Shown: positions 20,151-31,182 of the stretch, piece by piece
Layout of the letters: every line of letters starts with the position of its first letter
Position numbering within the stretch: position 1 is the first letter of the stretch
Assembly: GCF_902806685.2 (NCBI RefSeq)
Contig: NC_048539.1
Coordinates: forward strand, 4,104,501 to 4,168,500
DNA: 64,000 bases
DNA from: Maniola hyperantus
Lineage: Eukaryota; Arthropoda; Insecta; Lepidoptera; Nymphalidae
Direction: 5' to 3'
Notes under the pieces: model-generated
The model's input: only the letters and a program-made list of their open reading frames with translations
What the model was told of the DNA's origin: nothing
Database searches by the model: none
Made by a program: the position numbers and the translations under genes

Positions 20151-23100
20151 AGTTCCTAATGGGGAAATGTGAACATCTTTTCCACAAATCCCCATTGCTC
20201 GAGAAGAACCATCGAGAAACTCCGCGGTTGCCCTTAACAAATGTTCAAATACAATTTGCAGCCCTGTGAAGCGCGTTAAACCCACAATTTTTATCATTTA
20301 TATAGTATAGGTAATAATTTCATTTAAATTCATTTATTTTAATCTTCGATTATACCTATAGCTTTTTTAGTAGTAGGTAGTAGTTTTTTTAGTGGCAGTA
20401 GGGTGTGTTCGGTTCTAACTATTCTAGTAGGTATACTATCTGTTATTTACCCACAATTTTCCAAAATAAGATTGATTTTAAATTCTTTTAACTTTTTTAA
20501 ACTTTATTAGAGCTTTTGCTATAGTCAATTTTCATACCTACTCGACGATTCCAAAGAATTTAGGCAAAAAAGGCATTAGGTATAACTACATATACATCCC
20601 CGATTGGGTATCTTTCAGAAGATTTCCCCCTCGAAAAAGAAAAAAGGTATAACTAATTAGAAGGCTTGCCCGGAAGGCACGGAAGCAATAAAATAATCTG
20701 ACCAACATTCAATTCTTGTCAGTGGTCTATCTCCGTTATCAAATCGGTTCGGTTAAACGGGTTAAACGGTTTTTTCTACTTTTTTCTGCTCTTGTTTTGC
20801 GTTGAATGTATCACAGACATTTTTTGTAGGTATGTCTACATCTACTAGCGAACACATCTGAGTATCAGATACTTAGTGTAAAAAAATCTATTGTGCCTTG
20901 GTCCACAAACCAATAAACAGTTACCTACGTAGAACCAGTGTCTGACACTGGCTATAATTTTTTGAAAAAGTTCAATATGGTGGCTGTATGGCGCCATTTT
21001 CAAATGTGAACTTTTCTACGTTTTAGTTCGATTTTTTACAGAGCAGTCGTGTTTTTGATTTTTAAATTTTACGAATACTATAACATATTGTGTTTTGTAG
21101 CTATTTTTCTTAATCAATGACTCAAATATGTCATAACTTTGGTTAAATAATTGAAACAAGTATTCAGCTAGACGATACAAATCCGGTTTCATAGTTAAAT
21201 GTAATTAGATACAAGTTTTCATTGTTCAAGCTATGTTTCCCGTAACGAGTTTCTTATTCTAGTTTTGAACTATTTAGCGAGCAGTAACGACGGAGGAATT
21301 TTTCGCACGCTTCATAATGATGATGAAGATTTTAAGAAGGCGGGGAAGAATTTAATGCAACTGATATGTGAAGACGACATTTTTGTTCTATTTGTTTTGT
21401 TATTATAACTTAGTGATCGTCCGCAGCTACGCTATCGTGGGAATTTTAAAAAATCCAGCTTTATTCCTTGTTTACATTACAAAAAACAACTGTGCACAAT
21501 TTCTGATTTCTATATTCAAGAGATCCAAACCTGAGGGTTGATGAGTCAGTCAGTAAGTCAGGGTTTTATCTTTGTATAAGCATTCTATTATGCATAACAG
21601 CTTTACAGCTTTTAGTATTAGGTAAATACGGTATTTAGTATTGATGGAAAAAGGATAGAAACTTTTCCGTCTCTTTTCTGTTCATTCTAAAAGACAGATT
21701 TACACTAGGGCCTTCAGATATTCCGTCTGCGTCGCTCACAGTATAGTCCTCGAGTTGGTTCGCGTGCTGTGGTTCCTGCATACCTCTCGGTATTTGGGGA
21801 CACCTACTGTCCCAGTTTACTTCGACGGACAACCACTGGTGGAGCAATGAGGAGTTGCCGATCCCTTGTGTATTTTTCTCACGAATAAGGGCCTAAGGCT
21901 CTTGTCGCAAAACTGAAAACTTGGTAGTCGAAATGCAGTGCGCGCGACCAAGAAAGTAAGCCGCAAAGAACCACACGAGTAGATCACACAAAGAACTCCG
22001 CCCGCCCTATGCAATCCCGACTTTACCAACTTTTGTGACACGTGTCTTACATTATACAAGCATGTGATAGGAAAGTTATCATTATAATCGCAAGGCCGGT
22101 AACATAAACAAAGACTTTGTCGTGAACATAATCGAAGTATTGAATGCAACCCGTCAACCTTATTGGTAGCATTGGTCACGCGCAGTGGTTAAGGCTTTAT
22201 AGACTATAGTTTTATAATATTAATCTGTATTCTGTATCCGCATTTAAGGTGAACGATACCGTTTACAAGGATTTCAGGTTTTGTTACAATAAGATGAGTG
22301 ACAGGGTCGATTTTTATACGATACGCAAAAGAAATAGATGTTCAATATCATATTACTGTTTTTGTTAGATATTCACTACAAAAAAACAGCAGTTGGATGA
22401 GTTATAATATATCAAGTTAAAAAATGTATTAGACGTAGTTTTCGTCGCTTTACTGTTACCAATTTTAATAGACAATAGATTAAAAAAATTGGCAGTCAGT
22501 GGACTGACAGTGGAAAACCTAAAACTTTGAAATAATCACGAAATAATAGTATTATCGAACGCGCATATCATACGCGCAATACGTCATACTTATAGCTACA
22601 GTTGTTACCATGTCGATGACGCGACCTTGAAGTTTTACCCATCGCACCTAATGAATTTTTCACTTGTATAAAACTAATCATAGTTATATGAATGTATCTG
22701 ATAGATATTGGTTCTAATCATTTTCGTTGCAAGATTATGTTTAAATATTATACTGAAACAAATATCTAGAACAGAAATTCTGGTTTAAAAAATCTGCTGT
22801 GCAGGCGCTATCGCATTTTTTAAACATCAATAAGAGCTAAAATGTGGACACTTTTAAGTGCCTTTAATTCAACAGGTATACCTACAACATAATTAAATCA
22901 AAACCTGTCTGGATGTAGAAATGCGGTATGTCGGTTGTAGACGTACCTATACCTACGCCGAGACAAGCTGTCAACTGCAAAGAATTTGGGTGTGGTGTCA
23001 CGCCTGTGTTGGACACAATTGAATTGATCTCATTAAGCATTTACACATTTGTCAACTTTCAACCCCAGCTCTGATCAGCAACAGGGTCGGCTCTCTTACA

Positions 23101-23480
23101 GCGCCCGGGTGCAATCAATACCTTGGCGCCTTCTAACAGGCGCGTGATCAAAACGGAATAGGTACTTATAATTATTTTCACCTCAAATCAGAAATTCGGG
23201 TTCAAATGGAGCAATTGTAGGTATAAAATATGATGTTGGGAAGGAATAGCCCGTTTACTTCCACATAAGGAAAGACTTACAAGAATAAAAAAGCACAACT
23301 TGGTTGTTAATTCAAAAATATTAAATTTAAATGCTCGAAACCGGCGCCCGTGTGCGCTGCACACCCTGCACCATAGGCTAGCACTGATCAGCAGGCGACT
23401 TTCTCTGACGTCTGTTACTTTGGCAAGTTGGCCCGACACAGCCGCCGATTCAACGTTGGCACATGCGTAGGTGCTTTATA
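20151..23480. other. No recognised gene; GC-richer patch
   Basis: Unique-looking DNA. 21700-22180 and 23080-23460 are noticeably more GC-rich than the rest. The longest frame is 120 codons on the minus strand at 21817-22179, rich in Cys and Arg with no motif I know. No repeat family I recognise except a degenerate 'gttaaacgggttaaacggtt' run near 20752. Confidence 0.35.
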
Positions 23481-23496
23481 GTGTCGACAGGAATTA

Positions 23497-24742
23497 TAAT
23501 TTTTTTTTTTTTTTTTTTTTTTATTAACTATCAAATATTGAACATTTTACAAATACTTTTAACACAACAAAAAAACCACTAAGGTTTAGTATGTTGCTTA
23601 TCATTCCGTCCATTAATCGATTTTGGGTATAGTGCTTCCATAAATAATATATACATTATGTATAGAAGCACTAGCACTAGGGAGCGTTACATGATAATAA
23701 TTTGTTATATTTAATTTTTCAAAAATGGGAATTGTTAATATTTGTTTTGAAAATATGATTTTAACTTGTGTTTAAAGTTAAATTCGGTTAGTCCTGACCT
23801 AAAAGTATTATCTAAACTATTTATTAGGCGAGGGATCATGTACGCGCTGGTGCGCTCACCATATTTATTTTTTGCAGAGATGGTAACTAGTTTTTTTTGA
23901 GTTACTTTGCGTGTCTGAATTTTGTTAATAACTTCCTTTTGCATGGCTAAATTAAAAAATTGTTCTTTTAGGATCGTAAGTTGAACTTTGTCATAAATAT
24001 TAATCTCTTTACAATACTTAAATATAAGATTTTCATTATTTTTTGCAAGTAGTTTAATATTTAGAGGAACAATGGTTTTTAAAATCCTTAGTTGCAACTG
24101 ATAAACATGTTGTAAGTGCGACTTGTCGGTTCGACCATAGCTACTCAACCCATAAGCAATTATGGAGTCGGCAAGAGCATTGTACAGCATCAATTTGACT
24201 TTAAAATTTAACCTCTTTCTAATTATAAATAAGTTTGCCAAGAATGCTCTGAGCTTATCACAGACATGCTTTATGTGCTCATGCCAGTTGAACTTATGGT
24301 CAATTATTAATCCTAAGTATTTATGCGAGTTAACTATTTCAATAGTGGGACAATTACAGTTGCTATGTGGTTGGTGCAAACAGTTATGATTATGCGCAAT
24401 AAGTTTATGTTTTAACATGCTATTAGCTTTTAAATTTGGTGAATGTATGTGGACTAATTTTGTCTTTTGAGAGTTTAATATTAAACCACTGTCATGACAC
24501 CATTTATTTAAATTATCAAAGTCTTCCTGTAGCATTAGCAAGGCATCATTGACATCTTTAGCTGCTACAAGCATGCATGTATCATCAGCATATTGGTACG
24601 TAGTACAGTGTCTAAATATCTTATTCATATCATTCACATAAATTAAGATGGGTGATAATAATAAGTACGGATTATTAGTTCTTTTGCCATTTGAAAACAC
24701 TGACTCAGAGATTATGGCGTTATAGCGAAATGGAAGAAGCTT
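23497..24742 (-). mobile_element. 5'-truncated LINE with poly(A)
   Basis: A minus-strand non-LTR element. A 22-base T-run at 23500-23522 is its poly(A) tail, the reverse transcriptase end is at 23735-24700, and the coding similarity stops near 24742. AGGAATTA flanks it on both sides (23489-23496 and 24743-24750), a plausible 8-bp target duplication. Only the last ~40% of ORF2 was integrated. Confidence 0.85.
23735..24700 (-). pseudogene. LINE reverse transcriptase, C-terminal 321 residues
   Basis: This is the RNA-dependent DNA polymerase of a jockey/CR1-like LINE. Landmarks are the palm entry ILIYVNDM (residues 18-25), the catalytic YADDT (37-41, both aspartates present), LNSQKTKLVHI (75-85), HKYLGLIIDHKFNWHEHI (126-143) and a basic C-terminus ending FKHKLKSYFQNKY. 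The endonuclease, the fingers and the GVPQG motif that should precede PILIYVNDM are missing. Where GVPQG belongs the frame reads NGKRTNNPYLLL, pointing to a local frameshift or deletion. The remaining 321 codons are open, so the insertion is fairly young. It cannot be functional. The first ATG is not a real start. Confidence 0.9.
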
Positions 24743-24759
24743 AGGAATTAGAGATTAGT

Positions 24760-25450
24760 TCTGATAGGATTTTAATTCATCTCTGAAGATATTATATGTA
24801 AATCAGACAGTTATTTTCAGATTTCATGTATCTATTTAACTTAGCTATTTTGAGTTTCGACTTTTCTTTCATGAGTAGGTACCTATTTTGGCAAGGTACA
24901 TACCTATTATAATTATTAACTATCGAAATAAAAAAATTTACCTAGTTACATAAGACTAACCTTCCTAACTTTGCAACCAAGAAACTAAATAGGAAATATA
25001 TTACATGGAATAGGAAATATATTATCCCCCCAAAAACATTTCATGTAAATTTGGTTGCCAAGACTCACAAATGATGATCAACAGTGAGTCACAAAACAGC
25101 GTGCTTCAGGTATCAATAAATCTGAAACTATAAAAGTTAAATAAATGATACTTAGTATTTTTAATAAGTTTGCTGAGGACACCTTATCTTGAAAATTTCA
25201 GCTTTCTAGCGTCATCCAGACCGAAGCTATGACTGCTCGAAAATACGACGAAACGCTTCGAGAAAAGTTACGTAGTGCCCCGTCCTTTAGTTTGGCTCGT
25301 CTTGGCGGGGGCACTGCCGTGCCCCCTGATACCTAGGTTGCAAAGTGTTATTTTTTTATATTTAAATATTTATTATTAGAACGTTTAACCACTCACTTAA
25401 CTACTCATGTAGTGTAATGTAAATAAATAGCTTCGACTTACTTTTAGAAA
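24760..25450. other. No recognised gene
   Basis: AT-rich, with a GC-richer stretch at 25200-25335 ('cgtcatccagaccgaagcta', 'ggcgggggcactgccgtgcc') that may be an unlabelled repeat but has no second copy here. Confidence 0.35.
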
Positions 25451-25454
25451 GGCT

Positions 25455-25697
25455 TAAAAATCTAAATACATATATAAAAGGAAAAGGTGACTGACTGACT
25501 GACTGACTGATCTATCAACGCACAGCTCAACTACTGGATGGATCGGGCTGAAATTTGGCATACAGATAGCTATTATGACGTAGGCATCCGCTAAGAAAGG
25601 ATTTTTGAAAATTCAACCCCTAAGGGGTGAAATAGGGGTTTAAAAGGTATGTAGTCCATGCGGACGAAGTTGCGGGAATAAGCTAGTTAATGAATAA
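25455..25697 (+). repeat. Repeat P copy, near full length
   Basis: Runs from 'ctaaatacatatataaaagg' through four GACT units, 'gatctatcaacgcacagctc', 'ccgctaagaaaggattt' and ACCCCTAAGGGGTGAAATAG to 'gcgggaataagctagtta'. It serves as the intact reference for the interrupted copy at 29034. Confidence 0.85.
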
Positions 25698-25699
25698 AT

Positions 25700-26256
25700 T
25701 TACTGAGATTTCGGGTCTAAAGGGCGAAATTACTTTTTTTTCTACGGGTTGACCGATTCATATTATTAAGGTTTTTTTTTAATTTTGTTTTGATAGGTAA
25801 AATTATTATCAAGCATATTAGCGATATCACTATAGCATGTAATATGTTCGCCAGTTGAAATCATTGAACGAAAGTGTTTCGCAGTCGATCTGATATCTTC
25901 AAAAGAACTGTAATGGACGCGAGACTAGCTTTCGATTCGTCAATTAGCCGGTATGGTTTATGTAAGCTGAACAACTTTTACTTGACAATGAACTACTGTA
26001 TCATTAATTATCTTCGACCTCGCTCGAGCGGTGGCTAAAGCTTTGAAAGCCTGTATTTTATCAAAGGATTAAACTATATTTATAATTAGTATTGTGAACT
26101 TGGTAAAAATATTCCTTTCTCCTTCTACAACCAATTTTAGTCGTGCCTTTACACAAGGATAAACTTCTGAATAAAGCAAAAGCAATATGTAGATAAAAGA
26201 GTTTTGACTCGCATCTTGTTCCAGCAATGCGCGAAACTGCATGTATTACTTTTACA
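25700..26256. other. No recognised gene
   Basis: AT-rich sequence without supported frame or repeat. Confidence 0.35.
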
Positions 26257-26390
26257 TTGCATTCATATTGTATACCTACTAAATATTTGAAAAGAGCAGT
26301 CACCTTGCTGGTTCTTCTCGGTAGGAAGGGCATTCTGAGCCAGCAGTGGTAGATTCAGTTGAGTTCAAAAGCAAATATGACAGTTTATTT
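26257..26390 (-). repeat. Possible LINE-derived fragment
   Basis: On the minus strand 'agaatgcccttcctaccgag' and 'aagaaccagcaaggtgac' resemble a widespread lepidopteran LINE tail. Identification is from memory only. Confidence 0.35.
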
Positions 26391-26456
26391 GATTCAAAAT
26401 CTTTGTATTTCCATCTATATATACAACGAATCTTGTTATAGTAGCAGTTTTTTTCC

Positions 26457-26515
26457 ATTACAAGTTAGCCCTTGGTGCAATATCACATGAAGTAAGTGAT
26501 GATGCAGTCTAAGAT
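26457..26515 (-). repeat. LINE 3' UTR terminal fragment
   Basis: The plus strand reads 'acaagttagcccttggtgca' … 'gtaagtgatgatgcagtcta', matching the terminus of the LINE tail at 3536-3770. Confidence 0.6.
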
Positions 26516-26761
26516 GCTTTACAGACTGATTTTATTATCGATCTTTTTTGTTGTTTACAATTTAACGCTTGAATAGGTCCCATCAGACAAATTGTAGTCA
26601 AGCACGAACATATCAACGATAAAAAATATTTTAATTTCCTCAATTTTTTTATACAGGTCTTCAATAGAAAATGCTTCCTCATTACAGGGTTAAGGTTCAT
26701 AACCTTTATAATTATCGAAGTTCCTATAACCCGTTGTTTTCTTTTGAAATCTGCGTACAAA

Positions 26762-26960
26762 ACAACGAGCAGGCAGGTCACCTGGTGTTAAGTGATTACC
26801 GCCGCCCATGAACATTTGCATTACCAGAGTAACCACCAACGCGTTGCCGGCCTTTCAGGAATTTGTTGGTCCGCCCCTTGAATAACCCCATGCTGTAATC
26901 TAAAGGGAATACCGCCGAAGGGAGTTGATTCCACAGTCTGCATGTGCGTGCAAAAAATGC
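26762..26960 (-). pseudogene. Jockey-like LINE ORF2 tail, second copy
   Basis: The minus strand encodes FFARTCRLWNQLPSAVFPLD, then YSMGLFKGRTNKFLKGRQR and VGGYSGNANVHGRR-stop. This is almost the same protein tail as at 868-1080. Beyond the stop the untranslated phrase 'cacttaacaccaggtgacct' also matches. It is cut off near 26960, where a plus-strand LINE fragment begins. Confidence 0.85.
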
Positions 26961-26969
26961 TTGTTAAAG

Positions 26970-27148
26970 GAAGAAGAGAAGAGAAAGACCAAAGAAAAGG
27001 GGGATAGACTGCGTAAAAGAAGACATGCGTGTAAAAGGAGTGGATAATATTGTGTTGACAGATGACAGAAGTAAGTGGAAGAATAAGACATATTGTGTCG
27101 ACCACACTTAGCGTGTGATAAGGTCAGGAAGAAGAAGAAGAAAAATGA
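26970..27148 (+). pseudogene. RTE-like LINE C-terminal tail
   Basis: The frame 26986-27111 reads RPKKRGIDCVKEDMRVKGVD, then DDRSKWKNKTYCVDHT-stop. This is the 'RGRPKKRW.DCVKEDM…DR..WK..T..ADPT' tail of a lepidopteran endonuclease-reverse transcriptase. It ends in a GAA repeat tail (27129-27142), as non-poly(A) LINEs do. It faces the minus-strand LINE tail at 26762-26960 back to back. Confidence 0.8.
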
Positions 27149-27201
27149 TGTAAGTTAAACCATATCTTTAGATTGCCCGTTGACTAGTTGACTATGGCTT
27201 C

Positions 27202-27544
27202 CAGAGGCAGATTATCCCTTAGGCAAACTAGGCACGTGCCTAGGAGCGCGAGGCTACAATGGGGCACGCGCAATCATGTAGAGTTCCATTACCTGGCCTA
27301 TCAAACTATCCCTACTAATATTATCTCGGAGTGACCGAAACTGCCTCTTCTTAAATTTAACAAAGTGTCATGACGTGATGTTCTTCACTCGTTCAAATAA
27401 ATAGCATAATCATTAACTACCAGCTATGCAATGAGACGATTCCTCGTTATTTCAAAGTTCGTTAGTAAATTTTTTTAAATGGCTGTTAGAGAGGCAACTA
27501 TGAGGTGCTTGCCTAGGGCGCTCTTGAAATTTAATCCGCCTCTG
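27202..27544. mobile_element. hAT-like MITE with 8-bp target duplication
   Basis: The ends are CAGAGGCAGATTA and, inverted, CAGAGGCGGATTA (12 of 13 match). Flanks are ATGGCTTC (27194-27201) and ATGGCTAC (27545-27552), an 8-bp duplication with one mismatch. CAG-type ends plus an 8-bp duplication are diagnostic of hAT elements. A second inverted pair 'gcctagg' lies inside. It has no transposase frame, so it is non-autonomous. Confidence 0.85.
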
Positions 27545-27552
27545 ATGGCTAC

Positions 27553-28915
27553 CAGACTCAAAACAACATAAGAAATTCAATTCACGTCACAGAGTCACAG
27601 ACCCCCGCATAGATCGTATGCCATATTCGCACGCGACTTGCACCGTTACTTCCGCACCAGCCGGATGTGAGGCGAAATGTGAACGGACCACTCCGAAAGC
27701 GTTTATCATATCAACAATTGTGTAATGCACGACTGGTTGATGTCTTACGCCATACCTACGTCTGGCTTTAAGCTTGCTATAAACTTTTTATCTATTTATA
27801 TACATGTCGGAGAATATAATGCATACGAACGTACGACGGCGAAATAATTTCCATTGAATTTATTGATATGACAATAAAGTTTATGACGGACAATAAAGTG
27901 ACCGCGGGAAATTAAATCTAAATGAATCTCCGAAATACACTTTTTACGCGTTTCTCCATACAAAGCTACTACGGACGTATTGTTCTATTATTTGTTGTTT
28001 TAGATCTACATATATCTACGCCCTAAAACAATAATATACTTAATAAAATTATATTTGCTCTAAAAGTTGTGGCCCATGAAAAATCTCTATTTTAGGGCAA
28101 ATTTTGAGGCAATTTCGTGCGTTAAAAAAATAAGAAAATTGAAAAATGAACAATTTCATGGCACACTTTACTTCATAATAATTTCAAATGTCTTTAGTTT
28201 GTGTAAAAAAAATGTTTTCTTTTGCCAAAAATAGGCGTAATTCCAACGTCGATTTGCAATGTTCACTTTACCGTTTTTGCTTAAAAAGTCTTGTATCTCA
28301 AGAAAAATTCGTTCGCCCTTCCTCTCTCGAGGTGTGGTGCGGTCAAAAGGAAAGGGTGACACCATAAAGTAAAGGGTGACACGCACAGACGTTGTTCCCG
28401 TCATCTGTGCAAACAGCGTAGTGCTGTATGTGATTATTTTAGGCTCCACCAACCAACGAGCGAAGTGGGATCTTAAAACCCATATCGGGTTTTAGATTAT
28501 TCATCTGCAAGTGACCTACCTTATTAATATCATAGAGATACTAGTCATTATTAGGTTTAGGATAAAAAATAGCTTATTAATATTCGCTTGAGTATAAAAA
28601 GGATGCCTATAAACATTCAATTGATGTAATTATTGCTTTGCCTAATATGTTGATTATTACCTTTGATCGAGTTGCGTTTCGGTCCAATGAAGTGGGCAAA
28701 ATTGCTTTAGCGCCACAAAAAGTGGTTTTATATTCCTTAAGCCAGTAATGAAGTAATAGGATGTTTTTGTTTGTTGCAGTCTGCATTACTCGTCGACTCC
28801 AAAATATTATTATCAACTTTACTCTTGTAAACACAATATATACTGTAATATTTTTAATTTTAATTTCATACTTTCGGTAAATAAGTTGTGCAATCTTGGA
28901 AGTAATAAACGTCGA
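27553..28915. other. No recognised gene
   Basis: AT-rich with a GC-richer start (27590-27680). A 94-codon minus-strand frame at 28168-28452 begins near 'ggttggtggagcc' and has a basic C-terminal half. I do not recognise it and it may lie in an unlabelled repeat. Confidence 0.3.
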
Positions 28916-28916
28916 A

Positions 28917-28990
28917 ATATGAAATATATATATAAAAAGGAAAAGCCCTGACTCACCTACTAATTCATCAACGCCCAGCCAAAACTATCC
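28917..28990 (+). repeat. Repeat P head fragment
   Basis: 'tatataaaaaggaaaagccc', 'tgactcacctactaattcat' and 'caacgcccagcc' match the first ~70 bp of repeat P. The copy is cut off at about 28990. Confidence 0.6.
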
Positions 28991-29033
28991 TTTTATTTTA
29001 TCTAAGGCTGCATTTTTAGAAATGACAGCAGAA

Positions 29034-29357
29034 TCTAAATATATAAAAGGAAAAGTTGATTGACTGGCTGACTGATCTATCAACTCACAACTCAAACTAC
29101 AGGACGGATTGGATTGAAATTTGGCATGCAGATAGCTATTATGACGTAGACAGGAAAGAAAACTGCTGAGAAAGGAATTTTGAAAATTCAACCCCCGGCG
29201 GTTACACACTCATCCGATCCGAGATGACATATGTCGTAGATATTTTTTATATCCATATTTTCACGAACTCTGATGAATGCGTGAGTGCTGTAAGGGGGTA
29301 AAATAGTGCTTTGAAATTTGTGCAGTTCACGCTAACGAAGTAGCGAGTATAAGCTAG
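29034..29357 (+). repeat. Repeat P copy interrupted by a MITE
   Basis: The left part (to ACCCC at ~29195) and right part (GGGGTAAAATAG onward, ending 'gcgagtataagctagta') of repeat P are separated by ~97 bp. In the copy at 25455 these parts adjoin in CCCCTAAGGGG. Confidence 0.8.
29197..29293. mobile_element. Small MITE nested in repeat P
   Basis: It starts CGGCGGTTACACACTCATCC and ends in the inverted counterpart 'gaatgcgtgagtgctgtaag'. The centre contains 'gacatatgtcgtagatattt', shared with the longer MITE at 671-840. Confidence 0.7.
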
Positions 29358-29359
29358 TA

Positions 29360-30435
29360 GGGAATAAAGAGGATTTATATATTTTACCTACACTGAACGA
29401 AGCCGCTGACGGTCACGACCCTAATCAATGAGAATTACGACGCAGAGAAAGAGACGTAACATCCAAAAATCTGGTTTTTTTTTTCTACTAAGAGTTATAA
29501 TTTTGCATACAATGAAGTAATTACGCAAAAAAGCTTTTAGTTCTCATGGTGAAAGGCGTGAAGAGTTTGGTACCTATTAGGTAGGTAAGTATAATATTAC
29601 TATGAGCTAAAACTTTACGATGCTTTGTTACATTTTACCAACTATGGAAGAAGATTTTAGACGAATATTGCAATTGAACATTGAAAAAAATAAAATTATT
29701 CTATCTATAAGGTACCTAATTTGATTTTTGCATTCTATTTGCATAAATAATAATAGAATTCTGAAGTCGAGTTTTTAGTGTAGGTAATGTTTTCAGGGTT
29801 CCTATACCTATGTGAGTTTCTTTAAGTTTTCCGCTATAACTATTAAATAACTGAACAGATTTACTTATAATTATGTTTGTGGTATCGTTAGAATCTTTAC
29901 ATCATCCCAAGTGACACTCACTGACTATAAATTAAAGAAAATAAATAACATTGCAGGGCAATCGCGTGTCGTTTAATTTTATTATTATTATTAAACAATA
30001 CAATAACATCACAAGACTACAAGAGTTCTATGTCCAGCCGTGCACGTCTATTAGGTGTTGTCGATGATGATTCTTACAACATTCCATAATAAGACGCCAT
30101 GTTAAACGTCGTCAGCTACATAATTTGTATAGTACCTATACCTAACTATCTGAGTTTCTCATAGTGATTAATAAATAGGTATGCGTTACTGTAATAATAA
30201 ATTGTCGTATACACTTAGTTTGATTCCGCATTTCATAATTTACAACAAACCTTGCTCATACTTGCTCATTGAATGTCAAACGAGTATTAAAAAATCCAGC
30301 TAATTGCTGACTACGCTGATTAGTTTTGCAATTCATGTTAGTTTAAAACTATAAGTGAATAAATAGGTAATTGAAAATATTGTTATGTCTACAATTTATA
30401 CTTACATGAGTTTTTAATTTCTGAATGAAGTCGTG
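29360..30435. other. No recognised gene
   Basis: AT-rich sequence. A short 'gaagtcgtgggcatcatct' end of a Q-like repeat appears near 30427. Confidence 0.35.
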
Positions 30436-30438
30436 GGC

Positions 30439-30492
30439 ATCATCTAGTAAAGAATAAAGAATGCTACGTATACCTATTCTTTACTAGATGAT
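30439..30492. repeat. Foldback of Q-type repeat ends, 18-bp arms
   Basis: ATCATCTAGTAAAGAATA (30439-30456) is the exact reverse complement of 30475-30492, with an 18-base spacer. ATCATCTAGT is the terminal phrase of repeat Q, so two Q ends meet tail to tail. Confidence 0.85.
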
Positions 30493-30929
30493 CGGCGATA
30501 ACTCACGAACTACTTTTTGCAGTTAACCGATTTGTAGAAATAGGATAGCTACATGATAGGTACCGAATTATAAAACCCCCTGTGGCTTGGCGGTATATTT
30601 ATAACGCCGGCTTCTATAGTTGAGCTTATCTAACATCAAGCTATCGATACATTCATGAATGTCACTAGCACGCGACTTTAGTGATTGTGCTGTGGGTGCC
30701 GACCCTGAAAAACCGCCTGTAGGCATAACGTTAAACGCTTAATCATAGGTTAGGTAACGGTTTGCTACTTATTCAAATGAGACACGGATAAAAATAAACG
30801 TAGGCACTTAATTAATACAAACAACCATTACAAAGTTTTAATTCGTGAGTAATAAATTACCGATTGCCTTTTTACCCAAAGCAGCATATGATTATGATGA
30901 AGCCTATAACATAAGGTTTATATTATATG

Positions 30930-31150
30930 AGCTCTTCCACGTGCTCTGGTGCCCTCTACTCTTCCTTGAACGACTAGACGTTCAATGGAGACATCATCGC
31001 GACCAGATAGGTCGCCCATGAGATGGACAGAGCAAGTGAGGGCTATGATGGATACCCCTTACATAATAGGTATTATGTGCACTAGGAAGGCAGCCATCAG
31101 AGAGGAATAGCACTACAGTGACGACCGCGACCACTGCGTGAGGGCGAAAC
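30930..31150. pseudogene. LINE tail with inverted 5' part
   Basis: The minus strand at 31019-30930 reads GDLSGRDDVSIERLVVQGRV and EGTRARGRA. The plus strand from 31009 reads RSPMRWTEQVRAMM, then CTRKAAIREE to a stop at 31108-31110. In the colinear relative at 63361-63621 these protein segments follow one another (IERLLVQGKVEGTKARGR then LPIRCTNQ…FKEEWRRIV). Here the upstream segment is inverted relative to the downstream one, with a ~10-base overlap at 31009-31019. A frameshift follows near 31105. Confidence 0.8.
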
Positions 31151-31182
31151 GACATGACGTAAGCCATGTAAATTAAATAAAA

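Noticed and set aside
21817..22179. 120-codon minus-strand frame as a real gene
   Set aside because: No recognisable motif, Cys/Arg/Leu-biased composition, no splice or promoter context; kept only as part of a GC-richer unassigned stretch.
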